From the NCBI GenBank assembly GCA_025175665.1, contig JANKKI010000270.1, positions 496,001 to 560,000 of the forward strand: 64,000 nucleotides of DNA, written 5' to 3'. The notes beneath the pieces were generated by a model. It worked only from the letters and a program-made list of their open reading frames with translations. It did not search any database and was not told the origin of the DNA. This document shows, piece by piece, positions 48,426-60,094 of the stretch. A program made the position numbers and the translations under genes. This stretch comes from Cinchona pubescens (Eukaryota; Streptophyta; Magnoliopsida; Gentianales; Rubiaceae). Numbering within the stretch: position 1 is the first letter of the stretch; each line of letters starts with the position of its first letter.

Positions 48426-48670
48426 TGTAATTTATTAGACCATATAATCAAGACCATGAATGGGCTTGTTGGTTTATTTTAAGACCTGGGCTAGACCAAA
48501 GTATGTGAATGAATGGGTTGGAGGGCAAGAGGATTGCAGGAAAGAGGTTGGAGAGGAGAGAGTTGCTTGGAAGGGATGGTAGGGGATGGGGAAGGGTTAG
48601 GGAAGGAATGAGTTTTAGGGAAGGGAAAATGATGGCAGTAGGTATTGTAATTCAAGGGATGATGATGGAG
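48426..48670. other. Purine-rich (G/A) tract, left part
   Basis: From about 48520 the plus strand is rich in GGGA/GGAA words (GGATGGGGAAGGGTTAGGGA). It resumes at 49206 after the hAT element, so that element interrupted it. Confidence 0.6.
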
Positions 48671-48678
48671 GTTTGAAG

Positions 48679-49197
48679 TATGGTTATTAATCAGTCGATT
48701 ATTGATTATTCAGTTAAAAATTTTGATTTTTTTCAATTTCTATTGCAAGAGAATCAAAACCATATCCAAGCTAGCTTTATTCAATTGGTTGGTTAATAGA
48801 TTTTCTTTTCAATTTTGGTTTCTATTTAACTGATTAACTGAAATTTATTAATTAATTTAAAAAATTACATAAAAATTCAATATAAAACTAATAAAACTAG
48901 TGAAACTAGAACCAAAATGTAATAAGATTATAATGATTCAAAAGTTTGAATTAATAAAAATGTAGAATGGTGGCTTTATTACTAAAAGCTAAAATCTAAA
49001 ATTAATAAAACTAAAAGTTTGGTTATGAGGCCAGCTATTCAATTTTCAATTATTGATTTTCGTAGCTAATCCAAATTGTATAATTTTCTTGTTTGATTTT
49101 TATTCAGTTAACTAAATACTAATTAGCCGAATACCAAAAACCAAATTAATTTCGTTCGATTGATTTATTCGGTTCATTCAAAGTGTGAACACCCCTT
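48679..49197. mobile_element. hAT-type MITE, diverged
   Basis: The right end ...GTGTGAACACCCCTT reads in reverse as AAGGGGTGTTCAC, a common plant hAT MITE terminus. The left end TATGGTTATT is a poor match. Flanks GTTTGAAG (48671-48678) and GTTTGGGG (49198-49205) agree at 6 of 8. The interior is rich in GGTTAATT/CGGTT words. Confidence 0.5.
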
Positions 49198-49611
49198 GTT
49201 TGGGGGAGGTTTTGGGGTGGTAAATGAGAAGGCTCGAGGTTAGTGCTTAGGGTTTTATGTGTTATCTTTTCTTTCCCCTTAAAAATCTAGCCCTTGATAT
49301 GCATGTAACAATGTCAAATTAAAATATGGCCAAAAGTGTAGTTAGGGACCAAATGGCATGCTTAGAACTTGTAAGAGGAATGAAATTTATAATTTTGAAA
49401 ATGAATGAATGAATGAATAAGTAGAAACATTAAATGTGAGGGATATTTAAGTTGTGTCAAATGGAAGAAGCATGAGTTGCTGATGTTTTGCACCAAAAAT
49501 GTATAACCTCTAATGAGTACATTATTGTTCAAAACAAAGACCAAAATTGGGTATATAGGTCAAAATGATGTGTTTTAAATATGTGAGGGACTTTTTTCAT
49601 ATTATTTTGAA

Positions 49612-50724
49612 GGGATAATTTCATAAACCTCCCTTGAGATTTAGCCTAATATTACTTAACACCCCTTAACTTTTAGAAATATCACTTACCCTCCTCTCTT
49701 GTAAGTGGGGCCCTAATTAGGATGAAATGACTATTGTACCCTTTCTTCTTTAGTAAAATAAAGAAACATAGTTTCAAAAACCTCCCCTAAGGTTTCTAAT
49801 AATTTCACTTCTCACTCTTTAGTCTTTTAACATATTTTTTGTCAACTTATTTACGAAAATATGTGTGAGTTAATGTACTTATTTCATTTTTTTTGATGTT
49901 TTAATACATATAAACACACAATATTTTTATAAAAATTGATATTTAGTATGGTTAATCACAAACTCATAAACTAAAAAAATTAAAATATAATTCAAGAGCA
50001 TTTGATAAAAAAATTTTGTCAACTTATTTTAAAAAAAATTAAGACCACAGTAATAAAATGTACTGTGTGTCATTCAACAAAAAAAATAGAACAATTAGAA
50101 GCAAACCATATAGTAAAATAAAAAATGTTGTTTGTATTTTGTTTAGGAAATCAAAACTTGTAAAGTAAAAAATAAAAAATAAAATGTATTCTTTTAGTTA
50201 ATTTTTTTGTCAAACTTATTTAAGGAAATATGTTTGCATCAATTTGTTTGTGGTCCAATTAAATAAAAATTTAATATATGTAGAAACACACTATACATTA
50301 TAATAAAATAACTGTAATTGGTATTTTTATTTTGAAAAATCACAAACTCATAAATAAAAAAATATACATACATATATATATATATATATATGTGTAATAT
50401 TTATGATAACTAAAAGTAACTGTATGTTCCAACTAATAAATATGTGCATCCCAATGTTATTTTTTAACAATCTTATTTAAATCCTCCAAATTTCTTCTTT
50501 TTCTTTGTTTTTTTTCTCCCAATGTTATACCAAATTGATTTTTCTTATTAGGGGTAAAAATGGAAGCAAATTTGCTTCTCTCTCTCCTAAAATGATATTT
50601 TATTCAATTGGGCTGAAATTGTTACAACATATGCAAAGTTAGGAGAGTTTTTGTGAGATTTTTAAAAGTTCAAGAGTACTAAGTGATATTAGCATAATTT
50701 CAGGGGAGGTTTATGAAATTAACC
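49612..50724. mobile_element. MULE-like non-autonomous TIR element with perfect 10-bp target-site duplication
   Basis: The left GGGATAATTTCATAAACCTC and the complement of the right, GGTTAATTTCATAAACCTC, start TIRs of about 90 bp. TTATTTTGAA is exact at 49602-49611 and 50725-50734. 1113 bp, no coding sequence. Confidence 0.9.
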
Positions 50725-50734
50725 TTATTTTGAA

Positions 50735-51107
50735 AGTAAAGGATTAAAAACTTTAATGTAACATGCGAGGGACTATTAAGGTAATTTTTCTTCTAAGTAA
50801 ACTAAGGGGTAAAAATAGAAATTTGCAAAATTTTCTCCCAAAATACGGCATCCTATGCTCTTTCCAACTTCTGCTCAAAAATTCCAAAATGAGCATATAA
50901 TGCAAATACATACATTTTTCTGGGAAGGAAAGTTGTTTATTTACGTTTCTTCCCTTCAATTTTACCTTCAGTTTACTAACACTTGATATGCAAATGATCT
51001 TCCCAGGAAAAATAGTGGCTCAGAGCGAGTTTTTTTTGGCCCAAAGTGAAATTTAGAACCATGCTGTTACATCTTAAATATGTTAGTAACCAAAATGCCT
51101 CATTGTA
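50735..51107. other. Intergenic, nothing recognised
   Basis: The 68-codon minus frame at 50753-50959 has no domain. Confidence 0.5.
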
Positions 51108-51115
51108 CATGTAAA

Positions 51116-51942
51116 TAGGGGTGAGAATTAGTTAACTGATTGGTTAATTAGTTAATAAAATTGATTAAAATTCAAAAAATTATCCCAAAAATTTTAATCA
51201 GTTTTAATTTCAAATTTAATTTGATAAAAAATTCGATTAATCCAATTCAATTTCGGTAATCGATTTTGAATCTAATTAACCAAATTAAACTGGACCAGTT
51301 GGACCCTTGATATTTGATTAAATTCTTATGTACAAAAATATGTTCCTCAAATAAAATTTTTCTAATTTTGTTTAATTTTGACCATGTACTTTTTGATGTG
51401 TGTGGCTTTTATTGATTAATCTAATAAAAATATGTAAAAAAATTATATCACGAAACTTAATTCAATAACTAACAATATAATTATACATGAAACTATAATA
51501 AAATTGTATAAAACCTACAATAATATGCAAGTTGCATTACAGGTGCTATTCTATATATCATAAGGCTACATAATGGGATTTATCATAACTAATGATATAA
51601 GCACATGTAAGTCACTACTAGTATAATTATGTATGAAAGTATATAATTTAATATATAAAAATATAATAATATATGGATAAATAAAAAATGAAAGCAAATT
51701 AAATATTTTATCAATAAAATACATTTAAAGCTATTTAATATATGAATTGTAAAATAATATATATATATATGATTTTCAACTATTGAATTCGATGATCGAT
51801 TTAACTGAATTTCAAAAACTGCATTTCCATTTTCTAGTTCATTAATCTAATTCACGAATTCGATTAATCAACGTTTGACCAAAATAAAAATTTTTCAAAA
51901 TTAAATGAATTGAATTCGATATTGGTTTCAAATTCGATAAAC
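51116..51942. mobile_element. hAT-type non-autonomous element with perfect 8-bp duplication
   Basis: Starts TAGGGGTGAGAATTAG and is flanked by exact CATGTAAA at 51108-51115 and 51943-51950. The right terminus (...AATTCGATAAAC) no longer mirrors the left. The interior is AT-rich with GGTTAATTAGTTAA and GATTAATC words. Confidence 0.75.
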
Positions 51943-52094
51943 CATGTAAAGGACTTAAAAAGGGACAATGCACAAATATGAGGGACCAATTGAGCAATTC
52001 TCCCTCCCTTTTAGTCAACCACAGAAAGGGGAAAAAAAAAAGAAGTATACTAATTGCTCGTCTATGCCAAAAAATTAAAAAATAACAAGTAATT

Positions 52095-52290
52095 GTTGGT
52101 ATTATGGAAAATAATTAAGTAAACTTGATCTTTGATCCCACATATAAAACGTGTGGTTATAATTAAATCTTATAGAATCTGTTTCATTTATTACAAAAGA
52201 TTTAATTCACGATACAAAATTTACAAATGGGATCCAATATGTGGGATCCAATATCAAGTTTAGCTAAATATTTCTCTATATTTAAACCTT
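52095..52290. mobile_element. Small MITE, family X copy 3
   Basis: The left TAAGTAAACTTGATCTTTGA and the complement of the right, TAGCTAAACTTGATATTGGA, are inverted repeats. Contains GGGATCCAATATGTGGGATCCAATAT, a short internal duplication of GGGATCCAATAT. Confidence 0.6.
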
Positions 52291-52841
52291 CCAATTATTA
52301 CTACCATATTTCCAAACCAGACAACAAGGAAACACTTCAGAGTTGGCTTCCAAGTGGCTAGGACCTGGAAAGGTTGTTGACAGTCTCCTACCACTAGCAG
52401 TTTCGCAACAAAAAAAGTAAATACATTTTCCAACTGCATTAGCTTTTAATATTTTGTTTTCAATCCTACAAAGTAATTACTGATAGAAAGGAAACATCCA
52501 AAATCTATTGAAAGTTGAAGGGCAACACCTTAAACTTCAGAATTCTGAGTCAAAACTACCAGTCGTAGCTTAGAATATCATTATGCAAAAATACATGCAA
52601 CACTGCTGGCATTGGCAGTCAGCTCCAAACTACCTTTCAACTTCACAAACGAGCCTACAACTCCTACACCCAATGTTCTTATTTCTCACATCCTTCATCT
52701 TTAAGGCTCATCCACTCATGTCAACATGAGCCCTCCTCTGATTTTTACTGGATTGTCTGTTTCTTGAAACTTTTTCACATTCAAAACTTTGCCAAGGGGA
52801 AGGACAAGAAATCAAGAAAAGAAGCTAGTTTTTGCTGAGAA
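52291..52841. promoter_or_regulatory. Upstream region of the acidic-protein gene
   Basis: Promoter and 5' leader by position. No specific element can be named with confidence. Confidence 0.3.
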
Positions 52842-53560
52842 ATGGAAGTTTCAGAGAATTCTAAGGTAGAGAAGATAGATGATGGTTCAGAAAAAGTTGA
52901 GGTGGAAGAACAGGTTGATTTTGGAGAAGTTATTGAGCTTTCTTCTGAATCAGTAACTCAAGTTGAAGTAGAAAAAGAAGAAGAACACGTTGTGGAGAAA
53001 TCAGGATCTTCTGAGGTAACTGTAGAGGAAATACTCTAATGGAAGTTGAAAAATTGAAGGAGGTCTCTGAAACTGAGGCTCCTGTAAAAGAGTTAGTGTC
53101 TTCTGAAAGTGAGCAGAAACAACAGGAGAGTTATGTTTCAGTAGATGGGGTTTCTGCAGTTGCATCTGAAACAGAAGCTAAGACAGTGGAGGAGTCTGCA
53201 TTAGCATTACCAATTTCCGATACTAATCTTGTGGAATCATCAGTGGTTGCTGATTCAGTCTGCAAAGAAGAAAATGTTGTTGTTTCATCAGAAACAATAG
53301 CTGTTCCTCCTGGCGATGCTACTGAGAATCAGGTGCTGTATTTAGTTAGCTTTATTCTTTTCTGTTTCCTATTTGTTTGTAACTAGAGTTCAAGAAGTTC
53401 CCTTTGCGACTACATTACGTAATTCAACTGACTATTTTTTATTTGTTGAAATATTTGGCAGCAAGCTGCTGTTTTAACTCCTCACAGGCGGAATTCTTGG
53501 ATGAATTGCTGTGGTTTATTTGATGTTCTGAGGCGTTCAGCAATCAGTAATTTTAGGTGA
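52842..53560 (+). CDS. Acidic plant protein with C-terminal Trp-x2-Cys-Cys-Gly motif; function unknown, one apparent frameshift
   Basis: Exon 1 52842-53332, intron 53333-53461 (GT...AG), exon 2 53462-53560. Start MEVSENSKVEKID. The first about 160 residues are Glu/Val/Ser-rich and probably disordered. Exon 2 encodes a compact basic end, HRRNSWMNCCGLFDVLRRS. I know the SWxxCCGLF-type ending from uncharacterised plant proteins but no function. The frame changes near 53030: the first frame stops at 53037-53039 and the second continues as MEVEKLKEVSETEAPVKEL. This again suggests a 1- or 2-nt indel or error. A further donor (53557) and acceptor (before 53988) could replace the TGA at 53558 with an alternative ending near 54060. 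Confidence 0.65.
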
Positions 53561-55658
53561 ATGACTGTAGAACAATATTTTCTTTATGCCATTTGTTAAT
53601 GTTGTGAATATGCACTCTAACATTTGAAACTTTTCCTAGATAACACAAATCTTTCTGCTGGTTTTTATGTGCATCGGTGGGTCTTTTAGCCAATTTAAAG
53701 TTTAGCATCTACTATATTCACTGTGCAACTCTTAAGTTGTTCATTGACTTGTCCTTAGATCCATACATACAAAGCACTCCTCTTCCTTCTTGTATCATTT
53801 AAACTCCTCTTCCCTGATCTAGATCATTAACATTTGGTTGGTTTCCAAATTTCTGGAAAAAAAAAAATACTGATCTTGAGAAGTCTCATTGGGGAATCTC
53901 AGCGCGTTGAGTTTCCTATATTTCCCTGTCTAAAGGGCTAGCATACTTTCATTACACTAATCATCTGATATGCTTGATTGCTGTGCAGGGATGTGCAGGA
54001 ACATTGTTTTGTTGGTGTTGCTACTGTGATTTTGTGGAGTGCTGTTTGTGAGAGAGCCTAGATTTTGATTGTTTTTGACATGGAAAATATGGTATATCCG
54101 GTCAGTATGCCGTTAGCCATAGCCTTGTTTTCGTTCTTTGCAAGCTAGAATTTAAAAATTTTATGGTAAGGCATTATTCTGCGACTGGGACTTCCGTCTG
54201 CAGCTGGTAAAGTGAGGTTTCCCCTTGGTGTTGATTATTGCTCTGTAACTTCGTGTTAATTTATTGTAATTCTCAATATCAAAAGCAAACTGTAAACAGG
54301 AACACGGTATCTGTCTTTTTTTTTTCTTTTTCCAAACGTCAGAAACACGGTATCTGTCGTATGATAAAAATTTGATTCTATTTGTTTGACTAGTCTACTT
54401 CTCATTTCTTTGTTTGGATTTGGAATAAATATTTCTCAGATTTCCCTACCAGTATTTTTTTTTTCCAACAGAAAGAACGCAGTAGGAAACTTATCTGGAG
54501 GAATTGAAAAAACTGAAAGAAAGATCATTAATGTGCTTGAAATAACCAAATTCTTGGATCAAGTAAAGGAAGCTCAATGGAAATCATGATCAAGTTATGA
54601 TAAATCTTTAGCCTTTTGACCCTTTAGCTTCTCAGGTGATACGAACATAGTATTTAATTGTCGTTCTATGTACGCTTTATTTTTTTCCTATTGAGATTTT
54701 TCCGTTCAACATTCATGCGAGACAAAATGGTTACCCAGTAGCATTAGCATGCAAGCATACAAGGGGGCTTGAATTCAGCCCAAAATCAATGCACCTTCTT
54801 TTGAATAATGGTGCAACAGATCATATTCTATGTCAAATGAGCTGAAAAACACTAGCAGAACCGCTAAACAGGCGGGCATGATTCCCAATCCAGTTCCTGA
54901 TATCCAAATCTAACAGCAATTTGGATGGGCAATAATTAGTTTCCGGTATAATACAACAGGGAACCCTTCAGAGTCCAGACGTGCTTAGCAATACAAATTC
55001 AGTCAATTGGCATTGCAGCCCATTGTTTATAATTGTTATAAAAAGGAAAACTTAAATAGCAATAGTGATCGAATTTATCAACTTAAAAGGGGATGTCAAA
55101 GTTACGGGTACAAGTAGGACGTGAACAGCATATTAGTTTCCTATCTAAAATTGGATATATTACAATTATATCCCATTCTCTGCTTCCTACTAAAACAAAT
55201 ACCTGCTTCCTACTAAAATAAATACCAACAAAAGGTCCAAACCAGAGCTCCAGATTACAAGCTAGTTTGACGAGTCTCCCTTTCCTTTCTCCCTTGCCTA
55301 TCTTGCTTCTTTCCTTAGCCCTAGAAATCAGTTCACTACTTTATGCTATTATTCAATGGTGTGTTCTTCTTCCTTCACTCGCCTACTTCCAAGAGCAGTC
55401 AAGCTCTAGACAAAAGGGTATTTTATTGCACCATCAGACATGGCCTAAGGGGGTTCTTTCTATCTTTCTTTCTCTGGTACATGTGAAACCATCAAATGAA
55501 TGGATGAACAAATGCTAGGGAGCATTTCTTAGCAACATCTCAAGCTATATCATCAGACCTAACCTCATCTTGAGGACTATCAACAAACACAATATTACCA
55601 AAAGAAATGAACCCAGTCAGCTAAACCAAACCAAAGCCCTGCTTCCTTCTCATTCATG
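53561..55658. other. 3' region of the acidic-protein gene and intergenic DNA
   Basis: A T-rich acceptor-like stretch at about 54458-54471 precedes a 38-codon open segment (KNAVGNLSGGIEKTERKI...) ending 54589. It could be a stray exon but has no family. Frame 55267-55518 is unsupported. Confidence 0.35.
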
Positions 55659-55666
55659 ATTCGAAG

Positions 55667-56201
55667 CAATGGTGCATGGATCGCTCTTTTCCCTTGCGAT
55701 CCGCGTTCCGGGTATGATCATTCCGAAATATGGATCGTGTGCGATCCAGAACGCTGTTTTGAGCGTTCCCAAAGAGGTGTAAGGGAGAGGGAGAGGGAGA
55801 GTAAGAGTCAAATAGGATAGAGAAAAAAATAGAAATAGAAGTTTTGTACCTATCAACGTTTGAATATTTGACGATACATTCCGTACCTAGAGGTCACATA
55901 GAAAAGAGAAAATAATACAAACAAGAATTTAAATACTTGTTAACTTATTTTCATGGATAAGAACACAGTTATTTAATGAGATTAGGAAATTGTAGATAAA
56001 CTTATTACTTATCGGTACTTATAATTTTTCAACTACTTAATTCTAAACTACATAACGATAGATCTGACTCCCCAAAACACGAATTTCGATCCTAAAAAGC
56101 GACCCACCTGCCTACCCCTCCATACCATATACCAAAAGTCACGTACCATGTACCCGTATCCGGACCACGTACCAATCCGTACCACGATCCATGTAACACT
56201 G
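55667..56201. mobile_element. hAT-type MITE with perfect 8-bp duplication
   Basis: TIRs CAATGGTGCATGGATCG (left) and CAGTGTTACATGGATCG (complement of right). ATTCGAAG is exact at 55659-55666 and 56202-56209. 535 bp. Near the right end CGTACCA-type words repeat (56140-56185). Confidence 0.92.
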
Positions 56202-56681
56202 ATTCGAAGTAAAGAAATATAGAGCAGAAGGCATTGTAAGGCAACCATCCTAAAACAGATAAAATAATAATTATGTCCAGTGGGTATTTCAAATAATATC
56301 ATCAAAATAATATGCATTACTCAAGCAGATAAAAGAACAAATCATAAAACTCAAGCCAAATTCTCATCACTATACTTAAACAGGGAAAACCAATCAGCAT
56401 CAAATCTCAACCAAAACGAAACTAAAAAGTGGCTTACTGTAAAGCATCCAATAAACAGTAATTGCCCAAACAAAACATATCCTTTTTATACTGCTTAGCA
56501 ATAATAGTACTCCATCTATAAGTAAGTACCCATTAGAACTAGTAACTAGTAAGTTCAATAAGAAGCCAGATACACTAACCATCAAAACTATCAAAATTGA
56601 ACCATTTCCTTACTCAAGGTTGGCAACAACAAAATCCTAACCAGCAAGTGGCTCTTTCATCTTAAGACAACTCAATTCAGT

Positions 56682-57538
56682 TCATCTTTTCTTGTAATGA
56701 AGGTAACACATTACCCCCATCACAGCAACAGCACCAACAGCACCAACAGCCACCACAGCCCACTCCTCCGTGAGTGGAGCCGAGTGATTCTTCTCCGAAA
56801 CCCCATCAACAACACTCCCTACATCCACGTCGTCCAGTGCCACATCCACCTTCCCATTCACCAAACCATCAACCTGTCTCTGTTTCACTTCCAACCCATA
56901 AATCACCCTCTCTTTCTCCTCCAATTTCCCTTCCATTTCCTTCACCTTCCTCTCCAACTCTTCTTTCTCCCTCGCAACCAATTTCAATTCCTTAATCCTA
57001 CTCTCTAAACCCCTAATCTCCTTCTCCTTCTCCCCCGCCTTCGCCACCAAACCCTCCACTTTAACAACCAACAAATATCCTCTCACTCACAACAGCATCC
57101 ATCTCGATTTTTTTCCCCTTTTCCCCATTCTCCAAACTCTCCACCTTCGATTTCAACCTCACAATTTCACCATTTGCCTCCTCTAAATCACTCGTAGCCG
57201 ATATCAAATCATGTTGCAACCGTGAAACTTCACCTTCTAGCTCGGCTGCCCTAGCAGCCACAGATTGCAAAGTCTTATTCTCCGATCCCAACCTCTCAAT
57301 CTCACCCTTCAAATCCTCATTCTCAGAGCTCAATTTCTTCATTGATTCCTTCGTTTTCTCAATCAATTCTTTCATATTATTATTCTCATGAACTATTTTG
57401 CTGCTTTTCTTTCTCCAACACCGTGATTTCGTCCGATAATTCCGCAATTTTCCGATCATAATCGGAAATTTCATCTCCGGTAATATTCACCTCCTCTGAA
57501 AATTCTCCGTTCATTGCCGTCGTCGAATAATCCGCCAT
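56682..57538 (-). CDS. Tail-anchored coiled-coil protein, PMD1/PMD2-like; two apparent frameshifts
   Basis: Start ATG at 57538 (MADYSTTAMNGEFSEE). Nearly the whole protein is coiled coil (KMKKLSSENEDLKGEIERLGSE-type heptads, SRIKELKLVAREKEELERK). It ends in one hydrophobic helix, AVVAVGAVGAVAVMGVMCYL, and a short basic tail HYKKR, the layout of a C-tail membrane anchor. This fits plant PEROXISOMAL AND MITOCHONDRIAL DIVISION FACTOR proteins, which sit on those organelles and promote their fission. The name rests on architecture and remembered similarity, not a search. The frame shifts at about 57412 (one extra A in an A-run) and about 57070 (one extra T); each side is well conserved in style, so sequence error is plausible. 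About 284 aa otherwise. Confidence 0.65.
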
Positions 57539-57546
57539 CCTTTCAC

Positions 57547-57663
57547 CTATCAATAGTTAAAACAATTTAAATAAATGATGTTAATGAATTACGCAAATAG
57601 AAACAGAGAAATTATTCACAAAAATTAAAATTCCACAAATTGAAATGATTTGAGAGGGCTAAC
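57547..57663 (-). other. Probable 5'-UTR intron of the PMD-like gene
   Basis: On the minus strand CACTCCAG/GTTAGCC (donor at 57663) and TATTGATAG/GTGAAAGG (acceptor at 57547) bound 117 bp just before the start codon. The leader beyond 57664 contains AACCCTAAT and CT-rich sequence, as many plant leaders do. Confidence 0.5.
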
Positions 57664-58640
57664 CTGGAGTGTGTGTTTTCTGGGTGTTGGAAGGGATTTT
57701 TTTTATTTGGATAAAAAGAGTTGGGGAATTAGGGTTTCTTGGGAGGAAAGAGAGAGAAGGGCAAATGGTGTGGATTGTATGGAAGATTGTATGGAAGAGA
57801 AAAAGAGAAGGAAAAGGGGGAACTTTTTGGTGATGATCATCAATTGTTGTGAAATGAACGGTGTAAGATTCTTGTTGATGGTAATGATATGTTCATCATC
57901 ATTATCTTCCACGTGATAAAAGGTGTGGGACCCTTTACGAAGTTTGAAAGCTGAGCGACGATTCCTTACAATTTTATCACTGAATTATATTTGTGGACAA
58001 TTCAACAGCACAGAAATTAAAACTTTTCTAACGAGTCAGAAATCACATCTCACCCATTGATTAACTTGCAGAAAAAAGCGGACCCATGTTGGATTGGATT
58101 ATTATGTGTCAGGAGAAAAGGAACGTCACCCAAGAAGGTGAACCGTGACCTGGCATTGTGTATTTCAATTAAAGAAAATGTAAAAGGACAAACCAGTAAA
58201 AGAACAACCACCCGTGGTCGAGTATCATCGCTCCCGCTTGAATATCCAAACTTTGAACCTCACTGAGGACGTAAACCTTACTAATTATTTGGGGTATTAT
58301 GGATTAGTAGTGGCCGACCTATAATATCTGTTCCAGTGAGGGGTGGTATGAAATTCACCTGCACCTCCGAAGATTAATGGCGACATGTTGCTTTGTTTAT
58401 TCGTAATTGAAAAAATATCAATTGGATCTATTCTATTGAAATGCCCTTTTTGTTTTTAATTTTCTGTTTTAAAGGATTCCCGTACCCGTTAGTAAGCTTA
58501 TAGGAATCATTTTATTTTGATGAACTAACTTGTTAGTTCCAAGCAACAAAGAATAATGAAGAAATATAAATTATCTAATTTTATTTTTTGATCTAGATTT
58601 TCATTAGTTATTTTTATTTATATTATAATAATTATAGGCT
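57664..58640. other. Leader, promoter and intergenic DNA of the PMD-like gene
   Basis: The plus frame 57650-57916 is the antisense of the leader, not a gene. Frame 58057-58266 is unsupported. Confidence 0.45.
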
Positions 58641-58649
58641 ATATGGACT

Positions 58650-59300
58650 CGAACCGTAGACCTTCTTGGTCAAACAGATCAAACTGTTTATTATCAAAAT
58701 GATCTGAACTGTTTGTGGTGATGTAAAGTGGAGGGGTCAAAGATTCCACATTAGTTGATAGTTAAGAAAGAGTTTACCTTATAAGGCAGGATTAGCCCGC
58801 ACGTAGTACTCATGTTGGTTGATACAAAAAATTTGAGCCTAGGGCTAGCCTGTGTGCAGTGTCGTCCAAAGCAAAAGTTGCGTAGTACTCAATCCGGATC
58901 ACTTGTTACCTGAAAATAACAAGGGCGGGGTTGTGTCCCCCGGAGTAGGCTCCGACGCTCAAGTCAGTACTTAGACTAGAGAGTAAAGTTCAATAATAAT
59001 TCAGAGTTTGAATCAATAGAAAAAATAATTAGGAAAGTAATCCCTTGAATTTGACCTGTCACTATAATATTTATATTTGAAATCGATGGGTTAAAAAAAT
59101 CCGTGGGCTCGAATATATAATACTTGACCCAATAGGGCCATTTGAACCGCATGGGTAAAATTACTAAAATACCCTAAGTAGACTCTAGCTCGGAACCACG
59201 TGTAATGTTGTCATTGGGTATAATATTTTAGCATCATCATTTGCCCCCCAGTCTCAAGTCAAAATTTTTTGGGTTGAGAGTGCCAAGTAATTAATGCCGT
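58650..59300 (+). repeat. Retroelement-like untranslated sequence
   Basis: Contains GGGTTGTGTCCCCCGGAGTAGG and CTCCGACGCTCAAGTCAGTA, words I associate with untranslated parts of high-copy plant repeats that carry the gag-like protein downstream. A boundary or LTR pair cannot be defined here. Confidence 0.35.
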
Positions 59301-59554
59301 ATTCGTACCCCAGCCAGAGCTGTAGTATTGGTCGGAGCCAATTTTATAACTTAGAAAATTATTTTTCGGAGAAAAAATATACATATATATATATATATTT
59401 TTTAAAAAAATTATTTGAGAATTATTTAAAAATCTTTATCTACCAGAGTAGAAAAATAAAAAATTTTATTTCACCTGAGTGTACTTAAACCAAAACTTAA
59501 ATTGCTGCATAGACTTTTCCTTGGAGTAAAATGACTTTGCAATTTCTCTGTTAC

Positions 59555-59715
59555 TGGTGCTAATATTACTGTAGAGTTGCGCTGTGGAATTTCCTATTAT
59601 TGTGGAGTAGTGTTGTGGAACTCTCAATGTGCCGCGGAACTCATTACTGCTATGGAGTAGTGCTATGGAATTCGCAATTGCTATGGAACTCCTTACTGTT
59701 GTGGAACAGTTATCC
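59555..59715. repeat. Degenerate minisatellite based on TGTGGAACTC
   Basis: Repeating words near CTGTGGAATTTCC, TTGTGGAACTCTC, GCCGCGGAACTC, GCTATGGAATTCGC, GCTATGGAACTCC, TTGTGGAACAG, spaced about 17 or 31-34 bp and interleaved with ATTACTG(C/T)(T)(A/G)TGGAGTAGTG. Confidence 0.6.
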
Positions 59716-60094
59716 AGGGGACTTCAGCCTAAACATACCTCGGGTGGATAGATTTTACTTATTCCACGGACTTAACACCTCAACATCTTTATCAACAAGT
59801 CCTCCAAAGTTGTGATTGGAGTAAAATTCTAAAACCACATTGTTGCTCCATGCAATTTCTCCTTCACATAGTCCATAAGTCCACAAGGCTATTGTAGTCC
59901 TCCGTTGCCACTTGAACCAAGTAAGCAATATGATCTTAATTGAATTCTTTCTTCCATTTTTTTTTTTTGTAAAATATATCAAGAAGACTTTTGACTTTGT
60001 AATAAGACAACCACGACTCCAACATCCTTATTCTAGTAAGTCTCCACTTCCCTTGCTCCACGGCATATTCACCTTAGGCCGTACGTTTGTTTTT

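Noticed and set aside
56697..57008. 103-codon plus frame and its neighbour at 56774-56995
   Set aside because: Antisense of the coiled-coil gene; His/Pro/Ser-rich composition follows from the Glu/Lys codons on the real strand.
57650..57916. 88-codon plus frame upstream of the coiled-coil gene
   Set aside because: It is the antisense of that gene's leader, with the AACCCTAAT and CT-rich words of a plant 5' UTR on the other strand.
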